Made by a program: the position numbers and the translations under genes
Source: Palsa-504 sp963834685
GTDB lineage: Bacteria; Actinomycetota; Actinomycetes; Streptosporangiales; Streptosporangiaceae
Assembly (NCBI GenBank): GCA_963834685.1
Contig: CAWICW010000013.1
Location: 62,001 to 126,000, forward strand
Direction: 5' to 3'
Length of the DNA: 64,000 bases
Part shown: piece by piece, positions 33,483-46,725 of the stretch
How positions within the stretch are numbered: position 1 is the stretch's first letter
Layout: every line of letters starts with the position of its first letter
The notes under the pieces: generated by a model
Database searches by the model: none
The model's input: only the letters and a program-made list of their open reading frames with translations
What the model was told of the DNA's origin: nothing

Positions 33483-33752
33483 ATGGTCATGCGAACCACA
33501 CTTGCCTACACGTCCGCGCGGATCCTGCTGTTCGTCGTCTCGGTCATCCTGCTCTACCTGGTCGGGGCGCGCGGGCTGCTGCTGCTCGCGCTCGCCTGCC
33601 TGGTGAGCGGGATCGCCAGCTTCGTGCTGCTGTCCCGGCAGCGGGACGTGATGTCGGGCGCGCTGATGGCCCGGATCAGGACCGGGAAGCAGCGGGCGGG
33701 CGGGTTCCGGGCCAGGCTCGAGGAAGGCGCCCGGGCCGAGGACGACGACTAG
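33483..33752 (+). CDS. DUF4229 domain membrane protein
   Basis: The 89-residue protein has two helices (ILLFVVSVILLYLVG and GLLLLALACLVSGIASFVL) and a basic, then acidic tail ending EDDD. It matches the short actinobacterial DUF4229 family, of unknown role. A shrunken copy lies at 30193-30304. It ends 8 bp from the convergent sulfate-activation gene. Confidence 0.75.
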   Translation: MVMRTTLAYTSARILLFVVSVILLYLVGARGLLLLALACLVSGIASFVLLSRQRDVMSGALMARIRTGKQRAGGFRARLEEGARAEDDD

Positions 33753-33760
33753 GCGTTCCG

Positions 33761-35512
33761 CTACAGCCGGCGGATGGTGGGACCCAGCCGGATGGTCGGC
33801 GCGGGCGTCTCCGGACCCGGGATCCCGTTCGGCCCGTCGGCCGCGTCGGCCAGCCATCCCCCGGTGACCAGGAGCTTCAGCACCGTGCCGACGGCCTCGT
33901 CGCGGGTCATGGCCGAGGTGTCGAGGACCAGATCGGCGTCCCGTGGCTCCTCGTAGGGGTCGGACACTCCGGTGAAGCCCTTGATCAGTCCCGCGCGGGC
34001 TTTGGCGTACAGGCCCTTGCGGTCGCGGGCCTCGCATACCTCCACCGGGGTGGAGACGTAGATGAGCAGGAAGTCGCCGACCTCGGTGACCAGCTTCCTG
34101 GCCACCGCGCGCGCCTGCGCGTAGGGCGCGATCGGCGCGCAGATGGCGATGCCCCCGTGCCGTGCGACCTCGGCCGCGACGTACCCGATGCGCGCGATGT
34201 TGAGGTCGCGGTCGGCGCGGGAGAAGGTCAGCCCGGCCGACAGGAGCTGCCGGACGCGGTCGCCGTCCAGCAGCGACACGGTCCGGTCCCCGCGCTCGGT
34301 GAGCGCCTCGGCCAGCCCGCGGGCGATGGTCGACTTGCCCGAGCCGGACAGGCCGGTGAAGAAGATGGCCAGACCGCGTTCGGCCCGGGGCGGGCGGGCG
34401 CGCCGCAGCTCCCGGGCCACGCTCTGCGGCGCGAACCAGCCGGGCACCTCGGCCCCGGAATCCAGCAGCGCACCGAGCTCGGAGTCGGTCAGCTCGCCCT
34501 GTTCGGCGCCGGGCTCGATCAGCGCGAGCGGGCGCCAGACCTCCGACCGCGGATCGTAGGCCCACTCACCCGCGCTGATGACCGGGATCGGCGCGCCCGG
34601 CAGGGCCAGGGTGCCGTTCTTGGTCCCGCCGGGTGAGTCGACCAGATCCGGGACCTCGGACGCGTCAGCCAGCAGGTGCGTGGCGCCGTACGCGGCGGCC
34701 ACGACGGCCTGGGCGCGCAGGTCCGCTCCGGGACCGGCCGTCCGGCGGGCCAGCGGCACGGGTATGACCAGCGTGCCCGCCGGGAGGTGCTCCCGGGCCG
34801 CGAGCACCGCCCGGACCAGGGCCTCGGGCCGGGTGACGACGTCGGCGCGCCCGGCGACCAGCGGCAGCACGAGCAGGCGCGCGTTCAGCTGGCCGGCGTA
34901 ATGGCGCAGCTGGCCGATGTGGCGCTTGTTCAGCGGCCGCCAGGTGGCGTAGGCCAGCACGGTCCCGCCGGCGAGCTCACCGCGGACCTCCTCCGGACGC
35001 CGCCGCAGCTGCCGGAAGGGCCCGTGCTCCGGCTCGCGCAGCGCCGTGACCGGCCCGGCCAGGCGCACCCGGGCCGCGTCGAGCGGGTCTTCCGGCTCGA
35101 ACACCGACCGCCGTTCGGCGACCGAGAGCACGGCCAGCGGAGAGCCTTCCGGATCCTGCAGGACCACCTGCCGGGCATCCGCCGGGATCGCGTCGGCGGG
35201 CACCTCGAACGTCACCGGCACCGGCCAGGGCGTGCCGTCGATCAGCAGGCCGCGTTCGGCGACCGAGGCCGCGTCGGCCGCCCCCATGAAGCCGCGCAGC
35301 GGCGCGAACGCCCCCGAGGTGAGCAGCTCGAGATCTCCCAGCTGCGCCTCGCCGAGCGTGCACGCTGGCCAGTCCGCGAGCTCCGCGGGCAGCCCGAAGG
35401 GTACCGATCCGGGCGGTATCTGAGCAGTCAGCTGGGCCTCCGAGGTTCCTCTGGTCTTCTTATCACGCGAACGCGCCTCACCGGGCCAGGTCACCGGGCT
35501 CGCCGCGGGCAC
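33761..35512 (-). CDS. cysC: Adenylyl-sulfate kinase fused to an ATP-sulfurylase-like domain
   Basis: The 583-residue protein starts at GTG 35512. Residues about 30-390 have the PUA-like plus catalytic layout of ATP sulfurylase, but the HxxH signature is altered (ATWRPLNKRHIGQ in place of QTRNPxHxxH) and no GRDHAG-like motif is evident. Residues about 400-570 are a complete APS kinase with GLSGSGKST (Walker A), LDGDRVRQ, and DLNIARIGYVA. The kinase makes PAPS for sulfate reduction or sulfation. The sulfurylase half may be inactive or regulatory. It is divergent from mfd. Confidence 0.82.
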   Translation of the reverse strand: MPAASPVTWPGEARSRDKKTRGTSEAQLTAQIPPGSVPFGLPAELADWPACTLGEAQLGDLELLTSGAFAPLRGFMGAADAASVAERGLLIDGTPWPVPVTFEVPADAIPADARQVVLQDPEGSPLAVLSVAERRSVFEPEDPLDAARVRLAGPVTALREPEHGPFRQLRRRPEEVRGELAGGTVLAYATWRPLNKRHIGQLRHYAGQLNARLLVLPLVAGRADVVTRPEALVRAVLAAREHLPAGTLVIPVPLARRTAGPGADLRAQAVVAAAYGATHLLADASEVPDLVDSPGGTKNGTLALPGAPIPVISAGEWAYDPRSEVWRPLALIEPGAEQGELTDSELGALLDSGAEVPGWFAPQSVARELRRARPPRAERGLAIFFTGLSGSGKSTIARGLAEALTERGDRTVSLLDGDRVRQLLSAGLTFSRADRDLNIARIGYVAAEVARHGGIAICAPIAPYAQARAVARKLVTEVGDFLLIYVSTPVEVCEARDRKGLYAKARAGLIKGFTGVSDPYEEPRDADLVLDTSAMTRDEAVGTVLKLLVTGGWLADAADGPNGIPGPETPAPTIRLGPTIRRL

Positions 35513-35688
35513 CAGTCACCGCGCCGCGGCGCGGGGCGTAAACTGAAGTGGTTCCGCGAAAGAGCCGGGCACACCGAAACCCGGCCGATTCGTGCTGCCC
35601 GGATCGCGGCCGCAGGCCTTCACCGCCGGTCCCGCCGTGGTCATCGGGACAGCCAGGACAAGGGACAAACAGCGATCACAGGGACATC

Positions 35689-39327
<3,639 letters not shown>

Positions 39328-39354
39328 GGGTTATCGCGGAGAAGGGACAGTGCG

Positions 39355-40045
39355 GTGCTTCGGAGGCTTATCAAGGCGTCCGCCATCGTGATCGGTGTCG
39401 GGCTGGTGACGGGCTGCGCCGTCACGCCGGTCAAGATGGGCTCTGCGGCGATCGTGGGCAACGAGCGGATCTCGATCGCCACCCTCGACAACGCGGTCAC
39501 CAACCTCAGCCAGGCCGCCATGAAGTACCCGGGCGAAGTCAACCTGACCGCGACCCAGCAGACCCAGGCCACCTTGACCTGGCTGATCCGGTATCAGGTC
39601 TACGAGGAGCTGGCGCGCCAGCAGGGCATCACGATCTCGGCCGCCCAGGCGGAGGACGGCGCTGACGCAGGCGGTCGCGAGCGCGGAATCCTCGGCCGAG
39701 CAGCAGGGCCTGACCAAGGTCACCCAGGACCTCATCCTGGCCGCCAGCGGGATCCCGCCGAGCACCTCCGCCGAGCTCGGCCGGTACGAGGCGATCGCCG
39801 GGCAGTACCTGAAGATCGCCAACGGCGGCACCGCCCCCACCTCACAGTCGGCCCAGACCGCCGCGAGCAACAAGCTCAACCAGGCCGAGTGCCAGGCGGC
39901 CAAGGCGCTGAACATCCAGGTCAACCCGCAGTTCGGACAGCTGGATTACAGCCAGCTGGAGGTGGTCTCGGTCCCTAACCCGGTGGCCAGGCCGGCGGGG
40001 CCGACGGCCTCGGCGTCCCCGGTAGCGACGGCGCCCGCTTGCTGA
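39355..40045 (+). pseudogene. SurA-like N-terminal domain lipoprotein, frameshifted near 39655
   Basis: From GTG 39355 a lipoprotein signal ends in the lipobox LVTGC. The next 80 residues (NERISIATLDNAVTNLSQAA and onward to QGITISAAQAE) resemble the SurA-type chaperone domain found after mfd in actinomycetes. At about 39655 the frame is lost. The natural continuation, ALTQAVASAESSAEQQGLTK then YLKIANGGTAPTSQSAQ and NPVARPAGPTASASPVATAPAC, ends at 40045. Only one base separates the frames, so an indel is likely. It would act as a cell-surface folding factor. It overlaps the mazG start. Confidence 0.75.
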
Positions 40046-41014
40046 TCGTCCTCGCGACCAGCCCCCGGGTGGCGCCCGGCCTGCTCAGCTGGCCGGCCTG
40101 GGAGGCACTGCGCTCCGCCGCCCTCGTCCTCGCTCCCGCGGGCCATCCGCAGCTGCCCGCCCTCGAGGCGGCGGGGATCGCCTACCGGCGTGGCGGCGGA
40201 GCCCGGCGCCGAGCTTGCGGCCTCGGACGAGGTGGTGGTGTGGTTGCCCATGCCGGGTGCGGATCCGGCGGTTCCGGCCGGCGCCCAGCTGCTCCAGGGC
40301 TCCGCGGACCTGCCCGGTGCGCACCTGATCGACCTGGTCGCGACCATGGACCGGCTGCGCGTGGACTGCCCGTGGGATGCCCGGCAGACTCACGCCTCGC
40401 TGGCGCCGCACCTGCTCGAGGAGCCGTACGAGGCCCTGGAGGCGCTGGAGTCCGGCGACGAGCAGGCGCTGTGCGAGGAGCTCGGGGACGTCGCGCTGCA
40501 GGTCGTGTTCCACGCGCGGATCGCGGCCGAGCGGACCGACGGCACCGGGTTCACCATCGACGACGTCGCGGACGGGATCGTGGCCAAGCTGGTCCGGCGG
40601 CATCCGCACGTATTCGGGGACGTGACGGTCTCGGGCCCCGATGAGGTCAAGCGCAACTGGGACGAGATCAAGCGGGAAGAGAAGCGAGCCCGGGCCGAAC
40701 GGCAAGGCCTGGCGGCGGGCGAGCAGGTCGCTCCGTCCGCGCTCGACGGCGTGCCGTTCGGGCAGCCCGCGCTCGCGCTGGCCGCGCAGCTGCAGCGCCG
40801 GGCGGCCCGGGCCGGGGTGCCCGGCGAACTGGCCCGGCTCGACGGCGATGGCCGTCCGGCCCCGGCCGGGCCGGACGATCCGGGTGAGGACATCGGCCGT
40901 GAGCTGTTCCGGCTGGTGGCTAGGGCTCGTGAGCTGGGGCTTGACCCCGAGATGGAGCTGCGCGCCGCCGCGCGCCGCTACCGCGATCGCGTGCGCGCCT
41001 GGGAGCTTTCGTAG
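40039..41014 (+). pseudogene. mazG: MazG nucleoside triphosphate pyrophosphohydrolase, frameshifted near 40188
   Basis: The N-terminal part (ATSPRVAPGLLSWPAWEALR) runs from a TTG at 40039, then shifts frame at about 40188. From there AAEPGAELAASDEVVVW and the MazG core follow: LRVDCPWDARQTHASLAPHL, LEEPYEALEAL (the ExxE), EELGDVALQVVFHA (the ExxD), and VRRHPHVFGDV. MazG hydrolyses nucleoside triphosphates, including non-canonical ones, to monophosphates. The catalytic core from 40190 is complete and might still be translated from GTG 40190. It lies downstream of mfd and the SurA-like gene in a conserved actinomycete order. Confidence 0.82.
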
Positions 41015-41239
41015 CAGTTCAGGTGCTGCTTGGGTGCATTTAGGTCTCTTGCGACATCCCTCACTCTCCGTGATGTATGTTGCTAGTGGGTTGGTTGTCA
41101 TCTGTCACGATAAGTTACGACCTGTACCCGTAAACCAGCGGTTTTCGTTACGCGTCTCCTATGCGGGAGTTCTCAGGCGAACTTGAGCGGGAGCGTGGGA
41201 AGTGCCGTGTCTGCTGTGGTGCTGCCCATGGGGGGGTAG

Positions 41240-42697
41240 GTGCGCATGTCTGGTTATGCCGCTGTTCGCGGCCGCTATGGCCACCGGACCACTAGCGGCA
41301 CATCGGCATGGGCAAAGGACTACCTGCGCAGGGCCGCGCTCGCCGATCTTGGCTGCGCCGTCGTCGGCGTGTTCGCCGCGGTTCAGCTCCGATTCGGCGA
41401 TCACGCCACCGGGCTCTACGTCGCGCTGAGCCTCGCTCTTCCGCTCCTATGGCTGGGCGCCGTCGGCTTGGCCGGAGGGTATGACGTCCGCTTTATCGGT
41501 ACCGGATCGGACGAGTTCCGCAAGGTCCTGAATGCTGGCGTCGGCCTGACCGCCGCGGTCGCGATCTTCTCCTACGTGGTCAACATCGAACTGTCCCGCG
41601 GTTACGTGCTCATAGCTCTGCCCGATGGTTACGCTGTGTGATCTTGTGGCCCGGTACGCAATACGCAAGCGGCTGCACCGGCGGCGCGACGCCGGAGGCT
41701 GCATGCTGAGCGTGGTAGCGGTGGGTCATGAGGCGGCGGTGGCCGACCTGATCACCGAGCTCGGGCGGGACCGGTACCACGGGCTGACGGTGGTCGGCGC
41801 CTGTGTCGCGCACCCATCGGAATGCAGTGAAATCGCCGGAGTGCCGGTGTACGGCGGACTGGACGATGTCCCAGCCGCCGTACGCACCTTCGGTGCCGAT
41901 ACGGTAGCGGTGGCTCGCCTGCCCGGAGATGGACGGACTGAGGCTCCGGGGACTGGCCTGGGAGCTTGAGAAAACCGGTACGGACCTGTGTGTCTCGCCC
42001 GCGCTGCTTGACGTGGCCGGGCCGCGGACGACGTCAGGCCGACGGCCGGGCTGACCCTCCTGCACGTGGATCACCCGCAGCTGTCGGGCCTCCGGCTGCG
42101 TGCTCAAGGACCTGTTCGATCGGTGCGTGGCTGCGGCGGCGCTGATCGCTGCTCGTCCCGCTGCTCGGCTTCCTGAGCGTGACGATCTGGCTCTACGACC
42201 GCGGGCCGGCGCTGTTCACGCAGGTGCAGGGTGGGCAAGAATGGCCGCGTCTTTCAGGATCTACAAGTTCCGCACCATGGTCGTCGACGCTGAGCAGCGC
42301 AAGGCAGCAGACTGCTCGCGAGCAATGACCGTGATCGGCGTCCTGTTCAAGCTCCGCAAGGATCCCCGGGTCACAACGATCGGCGCGCATCTGCGGCGCT
42401 GGTCGATCGACGAGCTGCCACAGCTTTTCAACGTGCTCCTCGGCGATATGTCGCTGGTGGGACCGCGTCCGGCGCTGCCAGACGAGGCCGAGCAAGTATG
42501 CCGACCACGTACGCCGCAGGCTCGTGGTCAAGCCGGGCCTGACCGGCCTGTGGCAGGTGAACGGGCGATCGGATCTGTCCTGGGAGGAGTCGGTCCGGCT
42601 CGACCTGCGCTACGTCGAGAACTGGTCGTTCGCACTCGACCTGCAGATCTTGTGGAAGACGATCTCGGTGCTGCTACGGAGGTCAGGCGCGTATTAA
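41240..42697 (+). pseudogene. Polyprenyl glycosylphosphotransferase (initiating sugar transferase), several frameshifts
   Basis: Pieces in all three frames form one protein: membrane helices from 41240 (LYVALSLALPLLWLGAVG), a nucleotide-sensor-like middle (LSVVAVGHEAAVADLITELG), then the catalytic domain with RIYKFRTMVVDAEQRKA, LRRWSIDELPQLFNVLLGDM, SLVGPRPALP, KPGLTGLWQVNGRSD and a C-terminal SVLLRR, ending at 42697. At least five indels are needed in 1.45 kb. The enzyme would move the first sugar phosphate to undecaprenyl phosphate and start polysaccharide synthesis. The 225 bp before it is non-coding and AT-richer and probably holds the locus promoter. The density of indels suggests poor sequence quality or a dead gene. 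Confidence 0.75.
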
Positions 42698-42857
42698 CAG
42701 ATATTCGCTTGATAAATCGCAACATATGCGACCGTGAATCACATGATAACGAATGACCTATCTGAAATTAAGTCTGCGCTTTGTTGGCAGATCTGTCACG
42801 AGTCGGGCGGAAGGTAGCTGATCAATGCATCTGAAAATGGAAGGGCGAGTGACAAGG

Positions 42858-43422
42858 ATGCGCGAGAAAGGCCTTGATCCTCAGACATCGCGCGACTCGT
42901 GCGCGGCGCCGCTGACGGGGATCGGCAGGCATGGGAGCGCCTGGTTGATCAGTATGCCAGGCTCATCTGGTCCATTACCGGGGAATTCAAGCTGGCGGAG
43001 AGCGACGCCGCTGATGTCGCCCAGACTACGTGGCTGCGTTTGCTCGAGCACATCGAACGGATCCAGTATCCCGATCGCGTGGGCTCCTGGCTGGCCGCGA
43101 CGGCACGGAATGAGTGCCTTCGCAACCTGGCGGCGCGCAAGAGGGTCGTCCTGGCTCACGGACGACGAGGTCCTGACCAGTGTCGCTGCCTGCAGCGCCA
43201 GAGGTCGACGAGCGGATTCTCGCCGACGAGCGCGATCAGGTCGTCCGCGACGCCATGTCACATCTACCAGGCCGCTGGCAGCGTCTCCTCGAGCTGCTTA
43301 TGGCTGATCCGCCGGCGTCTTATGCCGATATATCCGATGAGCTGGACCTTCCCGTCGGCAGCATCGGCCCTACTCGGGGGCGATGCCTGGCCCGGCTACG
43401 CGTCCTGCTTCAAGCTTCCTGA
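42858..43422 (+). pseudogene. Sigma-70 family RNA polymerase sigma factor, frameshifted
   Basis: Region 2 is readable in one frame (LVRGAADGDRQAWERLVDQY, then ADVAQTTWLRLLEHI and WLAATARNECLRNLAARKR). Region 4 is in another (PEVDERILADERDQVVRDAM, then ASYADISDELDLPVGSIGPT and LARLRVLL). About two shifts around 43140-43200 separate them, and the start codon is unclear. The size (about 185 residues) fits an ECF-like sigma factor. No anti-sigma gene is adjacent. It could drive the polysaccharide genes, but no target promoter is evident. The 3' end overlaps the convergent methyltransferase gene by 27 bp. Confidence 0.65.
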
Positions 43423-44529
43423 GCCCAATGTCTCGACGTCGACCCACTGGCCTCCTGCGGCTTCCACGTCCGGGAACGCTGTGCGGACCTCGGCCAGTAG
43501 GTCCGACACGAAGAGCAGTACCGCGATCGGCCCTTGCGCGGCAAGTTCGGCCGGTGTGGCCACCGGAATATCAGTTCCGGGCATCCGCAAACCCTGTTTG
43601 GTCGGCGAGGCGTCGATCACCGCTGGCAAAAGCGTGCGATCGAGTTGCGACTTGCGCAATAGCGCGACCGCCCGGGACGCAGCGCCATAGCCCAGAACCC
43701 GGTTTCCGGCGGTTCGTTGCTCCACGAGCCAGTCATGTACCGCCCTAGCGTGGGCCTCCGCCTTATGCTGAAGCACCGAGAAGGTAGCCAGATCGCGGAC
43801 GCCGATGCGGGCATCCTCCGCCAGCAGGGATTGGACGATGGCATCCGCCTCGCGGATGCCGTCTCCATCCCTGGCCGCGGCCAGCAAGATGGTGCCACCG
43901 TACAGGTCGAACCGCCAGGCAGTACGCGGACTGAAGCCGACCTCAGCCAGCATAGCGGTCAGTGCGGTCGTCGAGTAGTAGGCGTAGTGCCCGTGCCTCA
44001 GCGCATTCCACTGCGCGCCGCCGATAATTGCGCTCAGCGCGTGATACTGGAGCAGCAGAACCCCGCCCGGCGCCAGTCGCGCGGCGCGCTCGGCCATGGC
44101 CGAGCGCTGATCCGCGGCATGCATCATGCCGAAGCAGTCGAGGATCACGTCAGTCGGCCCATCGGCGTGGGTCGGTGTCAGCCGCCGGGCGTCGAGCAAG
44201 CGGAGCCAGGACCCGCCATGGGGGCTGCTATACTCCGCGACCTTGGCGTGCTCTGGCAGGAGCCCGGCTGCGGCGACGCGCTCTACCGCATCGACCGCTT
44301 GGGCGACGAGCGCGGCCGACTCGGCGCCCCTCGGCTCCTCAGGCACGGTGGGGTCAGCCAGCAACTGGGCCAGGCCGCAGGATGAACACAGCCACATCTG
44401 TAGCGGGTACACGGGGTCAGGGCCTGGATCGTCGAATCGCGGGAAATAGTCGCAGGCAGGTTGCTGGCCGAGATCGAGCACCAGATTGCCGGATGATCCA
44501 CGACACGCCCGGCACGCATGTAGGCCCAT
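43396..44529 (-). CDS. Class I SAM methyltransferase, sugar C-methyltransferase type (first copy)
   Basis: The 377-residue protein has the three-part layout of NDP-hexose C-methyltransferases: an N-terminal zinc module with CRACRG and CSSCGLAQL, a central SAM fold, and a C-terminal domain (NRVLGYGAASRAVALLRKS, VIDASPTKQGLRMPGTDIPV). The SAM motif is weak (AKVAEYSSPHGGSWLRLLDA), and the usual HEHFSY-type active-site segment reads RHGHYAYYS. It may be a divergent or inactive paralogue of the neighbour encoded divergently at 44625. The ancestral reaction is methylation at C3 of a 4-keto-6-deoxy sugar nucleotide. Confidence 0.7.
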   Translation of the reverse strand: MGLHACRACRGSSGNLVLDLGQQPACDYFPRFDDPGPDPVYPLQMWLCSSCGLAQLLADPTVPEEPRGAESAALVAQAVDAVERVAAAGLLPEHAKVAEYSSPHGGSWLRLLDARRLTPTHADGPTDVILDCFGMMHAADQRSAMAERAARLAPGGVLLLQYHALSAIIGGAQWNALRHGHYAYYSTTALTAMLAEVGFSPRTAWRFDLYGGTILLAAARDGDGIREADAIVQSLLAEDARIGVRDLATFSVLQHKAEAHARAVHDWLVEQRTAGNRVLGYGAASRAVALLRKSQLDRTLLPAVIDASPTKQGLRMPGTDIPVATPAELAAQGPIAVLLFVSDLLAEVRTAFPDVEAAGGQWVDVETLGSGSLKQDA

Positions 44530-44624
44530 TTGCGTCCTTGAGTTGTATCGGTGAACCGCTAAACGGAATTCTTGATGTTAGCCTGGTCATCGACCGCTTG
44601 GGGGAGCTTGGAGGTCGTCGATCC

Positions 44625-45857
44625 ATGCCCACACCGTATGAGTGCCGCCTGTGCGGCACACCGCTTACTCGCACCTTCGTTGATCTCGGGATGTCTCCAC
44701 TCTGCGAGAGCTACATCCCGGCGGAGCGACTCGACGATGCCGAGGTTTTCTATCCGCTCCACGTAAGACTATGCGAAACTTGCCTGCTCGTCCAACTTCC
44801 TGCCTATGTCTCCGGTGAGCAGATATTTTCTGATTACGCCTACTTTGCCTCGTATTCCGACTCGTGGGTTGCGCATGCGAAGCGTTATGCAGAGGCAATG
44901 ATAGAACGGCTCGATCTTGCCCCTGGCAGTCTCGTCACCGAGGTGGCCAGCAACGACGGCTATCTGCTACAGCACTTCCAGGCGGCGGGCATCCCCGTGC
45001 TCGGCATCGAGCCCGCGGCCAACGTCGCAGAAGCTTCCCGTGCCCGCGGCATTCCGACAGAAGTGAGGTTCCTCGGCGCCCGCACCGGGCAAGAGATCGC
45101 AGGACAGCACGGTCGAGCCGACCTGGTCGTCGCGAACAACGTTTTTGCGCATGTACCGGACGTCCGGGGCTTCGCGGCCGGGTTGCGTGCGTTGGTTAGA
45201 GATGACGGTATGGTGACCCTCGAATTCCCCCACCTGCTCCGGCTGATCGAGCGGCGGCAATACGACACGATCTATCACGAGCACTTCTCGTACCTGTCTC
45301 TGCTGACTTCGTCCAAGGCTCTGGCAACGGCCGGGCTGCGGGTAGTTGACGTGGAGGAACTCTCCACCCATGGTGGGTCGCTCCGCGTCTACGCCCGCCC
45401 TCAGGAGGCGGCCGGGGTGGCGACCGGCCGGGTGAAGCTGGTACTCGATGCGGAGGAATCCGCGGGCCTGCACACCGTCGCAGGTCATGAGGGTTTCGCA
45501 CCTTCGGTGCTGAGGGTCAAGAACGATCTGCTCGGTTTCCTGCTCGCAGCGGCCCGCGAAGGTCGGTCGGTAGTCGGTTACGGTGCCCCGGGGAAGGGAA
45601 ACACGCTTCTCAACCACTGTGGTATCCGGTCAGATCTGCTCTCTTATACAGTCGACCGGAGCCCGGTCAAGCAAGGGCGGTTCCTGCCCGGCACGCATAT
45701 TCCCATCTATGCACCTGAGCGTCTGGCAGAAACTCAGCCCGACTACATCCTCATCTTGCCCTGGAACCTACGCGAGGAAATCAGCCATCAGCTTGGCTAC
45801 GTCCGATCATGGGGCGGAAGACTTGTGTTCCCGATCCCGGAATTCGAAATCATTTAG
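44625..45857 (+). CDS. Class I SAM-dependent sugar C-methyltransferase (second copy)
   Basis: The protein has 410 residues from ATG 44625 (GGAGG lies 10 nt upstream). The zinc module has CRLCGTPL and CETCLLVQL. The SAM fold has VTEVASNDGYLLQHF, and the catalytic segment IYHEHFSYLSL carries the Tyr/His pair known from TylC3-like enzymes. The C-terminal domain has SVVGYGAPGKGNTLLNHCGI and SPVKQGRFLPGTHIPI. All parts are intact. It should add a methyl group to a keto-deoxy sugar nucleotide, giving a branched sugar. It starts a run of sugar genes 14 bp before the nucleotidyltransferase gene. Confidence 0.85.
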   Translation: MPTPYECRLCGTPLTRTFVDLGMSPLCESYIPAERLDDAEVFYPLHVRLCETCLLVQLPAYVSGEQIFSDYAYFASYSDSWVAHAKRYAEAMIERLDLAPGSLVTEVASNDGYLLQHFQAAGIPVLGIEPAANVAEASRARGIPTEVRFLGARTGQEIAGQHGRADLVVANNVFAHVPDVRGFAAGLRALVRDDGMVTLEFPHLLRLIERRQYDTIYHEHFSYLSLLTSSKALATAGLRVVDVEELSTHGGSLRVYARPQEAAGVATGRVKLVLDAEESAGLHTVAGHEGFAPSVLRVKNDLLGFLLAAAREGRSVVGYGAPGKGNTLLNHCGIRSDLLSYTVDRSPVKQGRFLPGTHIPIYAPERLAETQPDYILILPWNLREEISHQLGYVRSWGGRLVFPIPEFEII

Positions 45858-45871
45858 ACGGGGTGTGAATC

Positions 45872-46711
45872 ATGAAGGTGGTTCTCTTCTGCGGGGGCCT
45901 CGGTATGCGGATGCGCGACGGAGTCTCCAGCGGCCCGAAACCGATGGCGATGATCGGAGAACGTCCGCTTTTGTGGCACGTGATGCGCTATTACGCACAC
46001 TACGGGCATACCGATTTCGTCCTCTGTCTCGGTTACGGTGCGTCTTATGTCAAGGACTTCTTCCTGAATTACGACGAGACACGATCCAACGATTTTGTGC
46101 TAGAAGGCGGCGCGGGACAGGTGAAGCTGTTCAAGACGGACATTTCCGACTGGCGGATCACCTTTGTCGACACCGGCCTGAACTCAGTCATCGGGGAGCG
46201 GCTCCGGCGTGTGCGGCGGTTCGTCGACGGCGAACCGATGTTCCTGGCCAACTACGCCGACGTGCTGACCGATGCGCCACTACCTGACATGATCACGCGG
46301 TTCGCGGCAAGCGCTGCGGCGGTCGGTCTGCTCGCGGTCCCGCCGCAGTCCTCTCATCACGTCGTCGACGTGGGCGAGGATGGGCTGATCACGCAAGTCA
46401 CGCCAGTGCGCGATCTGCGACAGTGGGAGAACGGGGGCTACTTCGTGCTTCGCCCGGAGATCTTCGATTACCTCAACGAGGGAGAAGATCTGGTGGAGGA
46501 CGCACTCGTCCGCCTAGTTCCCAAGGGACGGGTCCTAGCCTTTACGTACAAAGGCTACTGGTCTCCAGCCGACACGGTGAAGGAACGCGCGCAGCTTGAA
46601 GAGATGTACCACCGGGGCTACTGTCCGTGGATGGTCTGGGATACGGAACGGTCCGGCGCGACCAAAGCTACAGGTTCTGCTTCCGACCTTCCCACGGACG
46701 CACGGCACTGA
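45872..46711 (+). CDS. Glucose-1-phosphate cytidylyltransferase-like nucleotidyltransferase
   Basis: The 279-residue protein starts MKVVLFCGGLGMRMRDG, with KPMAMIGERPLLWHVMRYYA and FVLCLGYGASYVKDFF, the pattern of RfbF-type enzymes that make CDP-glucose. The nucleotide acceptor region FLANYADVLTDAPL and the ending YWSPADTVKERAQLEEM also fit. CDP-glucose would feed a CDP-glucose 4,6-dehydratase and then the C-methyltransferase next door, but no such dehydratase is in the window. Expressed with the upstream methyltransferase. Confidence 0.8.
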   Translation: MKVVLFCGGLGMRMRDGVSSGPKPMAMIGERPLLWHVMRYYAHYGHTDFVLCLGYGASYVKDFFLNYDETRSNDFVLEGGAGQVKLFKTDISDWRITFVDTGLNSVIGERLRRVRRFVDGEPMFLANYADVLTDAPLPDMITRFAASAAAVGLLAVPPQSSHHVVDVGEDGLITQVTPVRDLRQWENGGYFVLRPEIFDYLNEGEDLVEDALVRLVPKGRVLAFTYKGYWSPADTVKERAQLEEMYHRGYCPWMVWDTERSGATKATGSASDLPTDARH

Positions 46712-46725
46712 CGGGCAGGCCGCCA

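Noticed and set aside
42858..43422. Polysaccharide-specific sigma factor regulon
   Set aside because: The gene is frameshifted, and I could not find a shared promoter motif before the sugar genes.
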